A DNA stretch of 12,138 nt from assembly GCA_005879255.1 (NCBI GenBank), contig VBKY01000062.1, positions 1 through 12,138 on the forward strand, given 5' to 3'. The DNA comes from Deltaproteobacteria bacterium (GTDB lineage: Bacteria; Desulfobacterota_B; Binatia; UBA9968). The notes below the pieces were generated by a model. It did no database searches. It had not been told where the DNA came from and was given only the letters and a program-made list of their open reading frames with translations. Of the stretch, positions 6,718-12,138 are shown piece after piece; within the stretch, counting starts at the first letter, position 1; every line of letters starts with the position of its first letter. The translations under genes were made by a program, and so were the position numbers.

Positions 6718-7127
6718 AAATTTCTACACAATTTCAATCACATCTAGTTGCAGCTTGGCGTTTTTTTCAGCCAAACACTGAAAATGGCCCAAAACGTATC
6801 CATGCTGTAGGCGAACGCGACCAGGCTTTGTGTATTTGCGATCGGCTTACTCTCACTTGGCTGCGAAAAATTCAGACGGAAATGCAATTGTTCCATCAAA
6901 AACAACTCAACACGCCAATACTTTAAAAAGTGGATGGCAAAATAAAAATGCCTTCCGATTTGACATCCGTCGCGCAAAGGCGAAAGCGTTTCAATCGACT
7001 TGACGGCGGTTAGCGGACGAAATAGATTACGGATTCACAACGACGCTGAATATGCCAGGCGCGGTCTCTGGCCAAATCGTCGGCGCCGACAACACAGCGT
7101 AAGCGCTAAATAGTATAAGGAGCATTC
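6718..7127. other. 410-base spacer with no supported gene
   Basis: The spacer between tRNA-Gly and the Rieske oxygenase operon is AT-richer than its surroundings. It contains a T7 run (6761-6767) inside a short inverted repeat (TTTTCAG 6764-6770, CTGAAAA 6778-6784). The T-run lies before or inside the hairpin rather than after it, so I do not call a terminator. A plausible promoter for the downstream operon lies at 7000-7028. No protein frame here has a ribosome site or family resemblance. Confidence 0.5.
7000..7028 (+). promoter_or_regulatory. Candidate promoter of the Rieske oxygenase operon
   Basis: TTGACG (7000-7005, five of six -35 bases) and TAGATT (7023-7028, four of six -10 bases) have the ideal 17-base spacer. 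Transcription would start near 7035, leaving a leader of about 90 bases before the AAGGAG ribosome site at 7117. I see no clear operator palindrome next to it and no regulator gene nearby. Confidence 0.4.
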
Positions 7128-8450
7128 GTGGTGCAAATTCTTCGTTCACTAGGCGACCGGTCGCTGCGACAGTTGGTGGACTTAGAGCGGGGGCTCGTAA
7201 ACCGTGAGGTATATGTAAACCCTGACATCTACCACCAGGAACTGGAGCAGGTCTTCAGCCGCGCCTGGTTGTTTGTGGGGCACGAGTCGTTAGTGCCCAA
7301 CCCCGGCGACTTCTTTCAGTCACGCATGGGGGAGGAAGCAGTGATCCTGGTGCGGGACCACAAGAGCAAGCTCCACGTGTTCCTGAACACCTGTCGTCAC
7401 CGGGGAATGAAAGTGTGCCGGTACGACGAGGGGAACGCGCGGCTGTTCACGTGTCCCTTTCACGGCTGGAGCTACGACACCGACGGCCGGCTCGTGGGCG
7501 TGCCGCACTTCAAGGCGGCGTACCGGGAAGAGTTGGACAAGAGCGCCTTCGGGCTACACGAGGTGGCGCAGTTGTGCAACTACTACGGCTCTATCTGGGC
7601 CACGTGGGATCCTAAAGCACCTTCCTTCCCGGAGTATCTGGGACCTTACGCTGAAGGTGTCCGGTGGTGTTTCGAGAGCTTGGACGGCGAGGATGCCGGT
7701 GTGGAGTTGTTCCGGCCGGTGATGCGCTGGCGGTTGCCGTGCAACTGGAAGTTTCCCGCCTTTAGCTTCGACGGCGGCACGCTGTACGGGGTTACCACGC
7801 ACCGCTCCATCAACGTGGCTGCTATTTGTCCACAAGGGGAACGCAAGGATGGCGACCGTCATCCGATGCGCGCCGCTTCCCACGGCGGCCATAACAGCAT
7901 CTACGAGCTTCCCGGCGTAGCGGAGTACGTGGACACGTGGCAGACGGAACCTCCGGAGGTGGACGAGTATTATCGGAAGGCGCGCGAGAAGAAGGCCAAG
8001 AAATATGCAAGTCGATACCTGCATGGGGGTGGTGCCCTGGTCTTCCCCAATGTCAACATTCAGGAGCAGCGCATTCTCCAGTGGCATCCCCATAGGGTAG
8101 GCATAACGGAGAGCTGGCGGCTGTTCCAAGTCGACAAGAGTGCGCCCAAGGTGGTTAAAGACGCCCAGCGCCGGTACATGATGCGCTACGCCGGGCCAGC
8201 GGGGTTGACCGAGTCCGACGACATGGAGAACTGGAACTATGCGCACGCGGCCAGCAGTGGCACCATCGCCGCACGAATACCCTATAACTTTCAGTGCGGC
8301 TTAGGGCACGAGTTTACGGACGAGCGCGTCCCCGGCATGACACTGAATTTTGGTATCGCCGAAGAGAATCAGCGTTCCCGGTTGCGTCGATGGCTGGCGT
8401 TTATGGAGGCGGGGAGCTGGAACGATCTGTACCCCGTCAAGAAAGACTAA
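7128..8450 (+). CDS. Rieske ring-hydroxylating oxygenase, alpha subunit, with altered iron site
   Basis: This 440-residue large subunit belongs to the Rieske non-heme iron oxygenases, which normally add O2 to aromatic or related substrates using electrons from a reductase. The N-terminal Rieske domain has intact [2Fe-2S] ligands: Cys89, His91, Cys109 and His112 (CRH...CPFH). The catalytic domain starts with NWK (206-208) and includes the usual SDDMENW (363-369), holding the carboxylate iron ligand. It also has the C-terminal GMTLNFGIAEENQRSRLRRW (403-422). The iron-binding stretch is odd: DGGTLYGVTTH (215-225) keeps His225 but has Tyr220 where a ligand His is expected and Gly217 at the bridging Asp position. 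GTG 7128 or 7131 follows AAGGAG (7117-7122). The beta subunit follows in an operon. The fold is certain; normal dioxygenase activity is doubtful and the substrate unknown. Confidence 0.93.
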   Translation: MVQILRSLGDRSLRQLVDLERGLVNREVYVNPDIYHQELEQVFSRAWLFVGHESLVPNPGDFFQSRMGEEAVILVRDHKSKLHVFLNTCRHRGMKVCRYDEGNARLFTCPFHGWSYDTDGRLVGVPHFKAAYREELDKSAFGLHEVAQLCNYYGSIWATWDPKAPSFPEYLGPYAEGVRWCFESLDGEDAGVELFRPVMRWRLPCNWKFPAFSFDGGTLYGVTTHRSINVAAICPQGERKDGDRHPMRAASHGGHNSIYELPGVAEYVDTWQTEPPEVDEYYRKAREKKAKKYASRYLHGGGALVFPNVNIQEQRILQWHPHRVGITESWRLFQVDKSAPKVVKDAQRRYMMRYAGPAGLTESDDMENWNYAHAASSGTIAARIPYNFQCGLGHEFTDERVPGMTLNFGIAEENQRSRLRRWLAFMEAGSWNDLYPVKKD

Positions 8451-8469
8451 CGAGGCTGTGGCAGCAACG

Positions 8470-9021
8470 ATGAGCATGTCTATGAGTCCGGAAGCGATGC
8501 AACGATCGTTAGAACGGCTGCTGCTGCAGCGGGAGATCGAAGAGTTTGTTGCCATGGAGGCGGAGCTGCTGGATGAACGTCGGTACAACGAGTGGATCCA
8601 GCTCATGGCCGATGACATTCACTACTATTTGCCCATCCGGCGCAACATGAGGTTCGGGGAACAAGAGCGCGAGCAAAGCAGCGCCGACTCGGAGATCTCA
8701 TGGATGGACGAGGGGAAGCGGATCCTTGTAGGGCGCGTGCGGCAGATCATGACAGGGATTCACTGGTGCGAAGAGCCACTCTCACGAGTGCGGCACGTGA
8801 TCAGCAACGTGCAGATCGTCGCAGTGCGGGGTGATGAGGTGGAGGAGCGGGACCGATTCATCGTCTACCGCAACAGGCTGCAGGATGAGTGGGACCTCTT
8901 TGCCGGCAAGCGGGAACAGGTATTCCGTCGCGACAGTGAAACCGGATGGAAGGTCGCCAAACGGACGGTGATCCTGGATCAGAATGTCCTCTTGGCCAAA
9001 AACATCACCTTCTTCTTCTAG
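8470..9021 (+). CDS. Ring-hydroxylating oxygenase, beta subunit
   Basis: This 183-residue small subunit has the NTF2-like cone fold of the aromatic ring-hydroxylating dioxygenase beta family. It shapes the alpha3-beta3 hexamer and has no metal site of its own. Typical blocks are EIEEFVAMEAELLDERRYNEW (22-42), ADDIHYYLPI (48-57), EPLSRVRHVISNV (102-114), FAGKREQVFRR (144-154) and KRTVILDQNVLLAKNITFFF (164-183). The start at ATG 8470 lies 19 bases after the alpha stop; ATG codons at 8476 and 8482 are alternatives. A GAGG at 8452-8455 is rather distant. Unlike the alpha subunit, the sequence looks entirely ordinary, which argues that the complex is maintained as a functional assembly. Confidence 0.93.
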   Translation: MSMSMSPEAMQRSLERLLLQREIEEFVAMEAELLDERRYNEWIQLMADDIHYYLPIRRNMRFGEQEREQSSADSEISWMDEGKRILVGRVRQIMTGIHWCEEPLSRVRHVISNVQIVAVRGDEVEERDRFIVYRNRLQDEWDLFAGKREQVFRRDSETGWKVAKRTVILDQNVLLAKNITFFF

Positions 9022-9044
9022 CACCTAGTGTGGGAGGAGCGCCG

Positions 9045-9272
9045 ATGACCCAACAACCAGGCCAGTTCAAGGTGACCAAACGGATCCGAGGAGCCGAGAT
9101 CATGCTTCAGGACTTGCCCGTGGGGGCTCGACTAGTCCTGCGCAACGGCAGCCAGGTGGAGATTGTCGAAAACCCCCGCGACGGGCAATGGGTCTTCGTC
9201 AAACCGGTAGGAAGCGACCAAGAGCCCGAATTAGTCTTCGCCGCCGAAGTCGCCGAGTTGCCGGTGCAGTAA
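9045..9272 (+). CDS. Small protein of unknown function in the oxygenase operon
   Basis: This 75-residue protein is not recognised. An excellent ribosome site (GGGAGGAG, 9032-9039) sits 5 bases before ATG 9045, and the gene begins 23 bases after the beta-subunit stop, so translation and co-transcription are likely. The sequence has alternating hydrophobic strands (ARLVLRNG, QVEIVENP, QWVFVKPVG, ELVFAAEVAEL), suggesting a small all-beta fold such as an SH3-like barrel. There are no cysteines, histidine clusters, signal peptide or membrane segment, so it is not a ferredoxin. It might be an assembly or regulatory partner of the oxygenase, but that rests only on position. Confidence 0.75.
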   Translation: MTQQPGQFKVTKRIRGAEIMLQDLPVGARLVLRNGSQVEIVENPRDGQWVFVKPVGSDQEPELVFAAEVAELPVQ

Positions 9273-9289
9273 CGCGCCCAGTATGCTCC

Positions 9290-9321
9290 GCCGCATGGTG
9301 CTATTTTGACTTCATGGCGGC
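9290..9321 (+). other. Imperfect hairpin after the oxygenase operon
   Basis: GCCGCATG (9290-9297) and CATGGCGGC (9313-9321) can pair with a one-base bulge around a 15-base loop, followed by TTCTTC. It could be a weak terminator separating the oxygenase operon from the transporter genes, or a processing hairpin. The T-tract is poor, so I do not call it a terminator. Confidence 0.3.
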
Positions 9322-9408
9322 TTCTTCAACTTTGCCGCACTCCGATCTGACAGGCACCTGAGAAAACTCTTGCGAGCCAATCAACATTTCAAAAATGGGA
9401 GGGACGTT

Positions 9409-10557
9409 ATGGCGGTCCATTCTGCACCCAGGCCATACGCCCGGGCGGGACTTGTCGGCGTCGCCTTGTCGTTATTCGCAATTCTGGCCGTGCAGCCAAC
9501 CCAAGCGCTCGATGCCGTAGATTATTTCCGCGGTAAGACCATAAAAATTTACGTCGGTTATGGGCCTGGGGGCGGAAACGACATCACGGCCCGCGTTTTT
9601 GCGGAGTTCTTTAGCAAGCATGTCCCCGGCTCGCCAAAGATAGTGGTGGAGAATATGCCCGGCGGCGGAGCTCTGAAGGCGGCACGGTTCGTCGCGGACT
9701 CGCAGCCGGACGGACTTCGTATCTTGGATCTCGTTTCAGGACTCACAATGCGAGAGTTGTTTGGAGAGGACCTGGCAGGTTTCTCTTCGGACAAGGTGGC
9801 TTCGTTGGGTGGCTTCGAAGCACGTGAGGATTCATATCAGATGATATTCGTGCACAGGGAGTTCGCCAGGTCCTGGCAGGAGGCGACCGCCAAGGCGCAG
9901 AAGGAAGGCCGCCGGCTAAAGGATGGCTCCTCCGGCGTGGGCAACAGCTCCTCCCTCGTGACGGAATGGCTGTCGCGGATTGGTCAACCGGTTCAGGTCG
10001 TCTACGGTTACGGAGGCACGGCAGAAAGGTACGCGGCCTTCAACCGGCGCGAGACTGATCTCAATCCTATGGAATCCAATGACTTCAGGGTCGTTAATTC
10101 ATTCCCCAACTGGTTGCAGCGGCCTTCGCCCATCATCCCGGTACTCGCGACGCGCGACATTCCGCCCGCGGACTGGGTAGCCAAAAATATCACTCCGTTC
10201 GGTTGGGAGGTCCCAGCGCACGTATTCGATGTTCTCAAAGTCACGGAAACGCAAAAGCAAGCATTGGTCACGGCCTATGCGGTCCGGAATGCTGCAGACC
10301 GGGCCGTCGTGCCGAAGCGAGTACCGGAGAACGTCTTGCAGATACTGCGGCAAGCATTCAAGGCAACGGGCTCAGATCCCGCGTTCATCGCTGCGATGGA
10401 AAAGCGGGGATTCAAGGGCGGCTACCGTGCTCCGGAGGAGCTTGATTCTGCGTTCAACCAGTTGATCAAGGCGAGGAATAACAAACCAGAGTTGTATAAC
10501 CTGGTGAAGGGCATGTATCTGGCAGAAGGGAGCCCGGGCGCGCAGACGACCAAGTAG
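9409..10557 (+). CDS. TctC/Bug-type periplasmic solute-binding protein of a TTT transporter
   Basis: This 382-residue receptor belongs to the tripartite tricarboxylate transporter family. It would capture an organic acid in the periplasm and deliver it to the TctA/TctB membrane unit. A Sec signal peptide is visible (Arg-containing start, hydrophobic core at about 14-28, likely cleavage after TQA33). The ligand-contacting loops typical of Bug proteins follow: GYGPGGGNDITAR (50-62) and VENMPGGGALKAARFVA (80-96). At 382 residues it is longer than the usual roughly 320, with extra length in the middle and C-terminal parts. ATG 9409 is chosen because GGGAGGG (9397-9403) is 5 bases upstream; an in-frame TTG at 9370 lacks this. 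tctA follows after 110 bases. The ligand is unknown; an aromatic acid would fit the neighbouring oxygenase. Confidence 0.9.
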   Translation: MAVHSAPRPYARAGLVGVALSLFAILAVQPTQALDAVDYFRGKTIKIYVGYGPGGGNDITARVFAEFFSKHVPGSPKIVVENMPGGGALKAARFVADSQPDGLRILDLVSGLTMRELFGEDLAGFSSDKVASLGGFEAREDSYQMIFVHREFARSWQEATAKAQKEGRRLKDGSSGVGNSSSLVTEWLSRIGQPVQVVYGYGGTAERYAAFNRRETDLNPMESNDFRVVNSFPNWLQRPSPIIPVLATRDIPPADWVAKNITPFGWEVPAHVFDVLKVTETQKQALVTAYAVRNAADRAVVPKRVPENVLQILRQAFKATGSDPAFIAAMEKRGFKGGYRAPEELDSAFNQLIKARNNKPELYNLVKGMYLAEGSPGAQTTK

Positions 10558-10667
10558 AATTCATAGGATTTAGATTTTTATCCTCGTCCGCGGGTTCCGC
10601 ACAGTCCAGTTAAGTCCATCGGAGGCGGGCGTCCGCTTAGGAATGGCAGTAAAGGGAGGTGTTCGCT

Positions 10668-12138
10668 GTGTTTGAAGGCATGTTTGACGCAGCGTTGATC
10701 GCAGCGCAACACCTGTTCTCGCCCCTCGTGTTCCTGTCCGTAGTGGCAGGCGTAATCATGGGCATGATTGTAGGGGCTATGCCCATCGGCGGCAACTTGC
10801 CCCTGGTGGTTGTGCTGATGGGCTTCGCTTTTGTCCTTGATCCATACGTCGCGATGGGCATGGTGGTGGCGAAGATGGCGGTCAACGGCACGACGGATCC
10901 GATTCCGGCCATACTTCTAGGTATTCCGGGATCGGCGTCTTGTCAGGCGACCGTGCTCGATGGCTATCCCCTTGCGCGCAGAGGTCTGGCCGGAAGAGCC
11001 CTCGCAGCGGCTTACATGTCGTCCCTGATCGGAGGACTTTTCGGCGCGGTAGCCTTTCTGGCTGTCATCCCGTTTGCCCGCTTCCTGCTCCAACAATTCG
11101 GTTCCGCCGAATTCTTTCTGCTGGGACTTATCGGCATCAGCATGGTCGGTATCGTTAGTAGCGGCGCGTTGGTCAAGGGCCTCCTCGCCGGCGCGTTCGG
11201 TCTTGGCATTGCCCTGATCGGCACCGACCCAGTATTGGGCCTGCCTAGGGCAACGTTCGGATCTGAATTCCTCTATGACGGAATCTCCTTGGTCCCGATG
11301 ATCGTCGGCCTCTTTGCGGTGCCCGAGATGTTAAACCTGGTTGTCAGCGACAGTCCGGTGGCGAAGCAACGCCTCGACCTCATGCTCGGGGAGGTGAACA
11401 GCGGCAGGCGCGCGGGAATCATGGATGCGCTGAATCACAAGTGGTTGGTCCTTCGGGCATCCTTCATCGGGCTGTTTGTCGGCATGCTGCCGGGTGTAGG
11501 GGGTTCGGCGGCCCACTGGCTTGCTTACGCCCAGGCCCGCGAAACCGAAAAGGGAGCGCGGCAGACCTTTGGCAAAGGGGAAATTCGCGGAGTGATTGCT
11601 CCGGAGGCAGCGAACAATTCCATTGATGCCGGCGTGCTCATTCCCACCCTGTGTTTCGGAATTCCCGGCAGCGGGTCCATGGCCGTGCTGATGGGCTTCC
11701 TTATTTTGATGGGCTTCGTCCCCGGACAAAAAATGCTCAATGAGCATCTGCCCCTAACCATGTTCGTCGCGTTCGTGCTGGCCATATCCAATGTCATGGC
11801 AGCGGCCGTGGCGCTGGTCTTGACGCCGACCTTGGCAAGGATAGGCCTGATGAAACCGAACATCCTCGCACCTCTGATCCTGGCATTGCTGAGCATTTCG
11901 GTTTATCAGGCGACATCTTCGCTTATGAATCTCTGGGTCATCCTTGGGTTCAGTGTGCTCGGCACGGTCATGAAACGCTGTGGATGGCCAAGACCACCGC
12001 TAGTCATCGCCTTGGTGCTTGCTAAATCCGTCGAGAAGTACCTCTCGATCGCGTTGAACGCTTATGGGGCTAGGATGTTTGCCAGACCACAGTTCCTGCT
12101 TATGCTCGCGCTCACGGTGGCTGCCGGAGCCTATATGC
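10668..12138 (+). CDS. TctA-type permease of a TTT transporter (3' end cut by window)
   Basis: This is the large multi-spanning subunit of a tripartite tricarboxylate transporter, open to the window edge (490 residues visible, no stop). Family blocks are IPAILLGIPGSASCQATVLDGYPLARRG (79-106), YDGISLVPMIVGLFAVPE (203-220), LPGVGGSAAHWLAYAQARE (274-292), PEAANN (312-317) and LCFGIPGSGSMAVLMG (328-343). The first loop reads GAMPIGGN (36-43), where family members usually have a GxxPGLG-like motif. The GTG start at 10668 follows AAGGGAGG (10652-10659) by 8 bases. No TctB-like gene lies between the binding protein and this gene, although tctC-tctB-tctA is the common order. Length and the last hydrophobic segment (475-490) suggest the end is near, unless a TctB domain is fused downstream. 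Confidence 0.93.
   Translation, partial: MFEGMFDAALIAAQHLFSPLVFLSVVAGVIMGMIVGAMPIGGNLPLVVVLMGFAFVLDPYVAMGMVVAKMAVNGTTDPIPAILLGIPGSASCQATVLDGYPLARRGLAGRALAAAYMSSLIGGLFGAVAFLAVIPFARFLLQQFGSAEFFLLGLIGISMVGIVSSGALVKGLLAGAFGLGIALIGTDPVLGLPRATFGSEFLYDGISLVPMIVGLFAVPEMLNLVVSDSPVAKQRLDLMLGEVNSGRRAGIMDALNHKWLVLRASFIGLFVGMLPGVGGSAAHWLAYAQARETEKGARQTFGKGEIRGVIAPEAANNSIDAGVLIPTLCFGIPGSGSMAVLMGFLILMGFVPGQKMLNEHLPLTMFVAFVLAISNVMAAAVALVLTPTLARIGLMKPNILAPLILALLSISVYQATSSLMNLWVILGFSVLGTVMKRCGWPRPPLVIALVLAKSVEKYLSIALNAYGARMFARPQFLLMLALTVAAGAYM

Noticed and set aside
6755..6784. A terminator after tRNA-Gly at the T7 run
   Set aside because: The T-run lies within or before the inverted repeats rather than after a stable stem on either strand.
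6744..6977. A 77-residue minus-strand frame in the spacer after tRNA-Gly
   Set aside because: No ribosome site or recognisable motif, AT-rich composition and an aromatic-rich sequence that looks like chance translation.
7764..7787. A compensated frameshift as the explanation for the missing iron-site residues
   Set aside because: I tried one-base shifts in this stretch and none restores a D-x-x-H motif. Flanking F-D-G and G-V-T-T-H stay in register, so codon-level substitution fits better.
7554..8246. A 230-residue minus-strand open frame inside the oxygenase alpha gene
   Set aside because: It is antisense to a strongly conserved gene in GC-rich DNA, where long shadow frames are expected, and it has no family features.
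11331..11896. Minus-strand frames antisense to tctA
   Set aside because: They mirror the conserved TctA frame, which runs uninterrupted from 10668 to the edge.

Overview
The window looks like chromosomal DNA of an uncultivated Gram-negative bacterium. It encodes a quinone-linked class-2 dihydroorotate dehydrogenase, an ECF sigma factor with a membrane anti-sigma factor, a periplasmic solute-binding protein and a tripartite tricarboxylate transporter (TTT). This mix, moderate GC and short degenerate intergenic repeats recall soil or sediment lineages of the former Deltaproteobacteria (for example Binatota or Tectomicrobia). That placement is an impression, not a demonstration.

Left part (1-6563), housekeeping and regulation. 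A gene tail ends at 52. It is followed by about 640 bases without a convincing protein gene, holding several inverted repeats, two micro-ORFs and a textbook intrinsic terminator (453-482). Then comes pyrD (plus strand), which converges with a 4-base overlap on a minus-strand pair, a MocA-like cytidylyltransferase and a YqeC-like protein. These two suggest maturation of a molybdenum hydroxylase that is not in the window. Divergent from yqeC is a 6-pyruvoyl-tetrahydropterin synthase (PTPS) paralog with the ExxHGH motif of the folate-bypass type (PTPS-III). A repeat-rich spacer (3796-4077) separates it from a minus-strand aldo/keto reductase. Divergent from that is an ECF sigma / zinc-finger anti-sigma operon, preceded by a GGAAC-N17-CGTT promoter that suggests autoregulation.

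Middle (6588-7127): a complete tRNA-Gly(CCC) with encoded CCA and a good sigma-70-type promoter, then about 410 bases with no supported gene but a plausible promoter for the next operon.

Right part (7128-12138), accessory catabolism. A Rieske ring-hydroxylating oxygenase alpha subunit, its beta subunit and an unrecognised 75-residue protein form an operon. They are followed by a TctC-type periplasmic binding protein and a TctA permease that runs off the end. Together this resembles an uptake-plus-oxidation unit for an organic, perhaps aromatic, acid. No ferredoxin, reductase or TctB lies within the window.

The most unusual observation is in the oxygenase alpha subunit. Its Rieske cluster motif is intact, but where the catalytic iron site normally has D-x-x-H-x4-H it reads G-x-x-Y-x4-H. 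One of the two iron-binding histidines is therefore replaced by tyrosine and the bridging aspartate by glycine.
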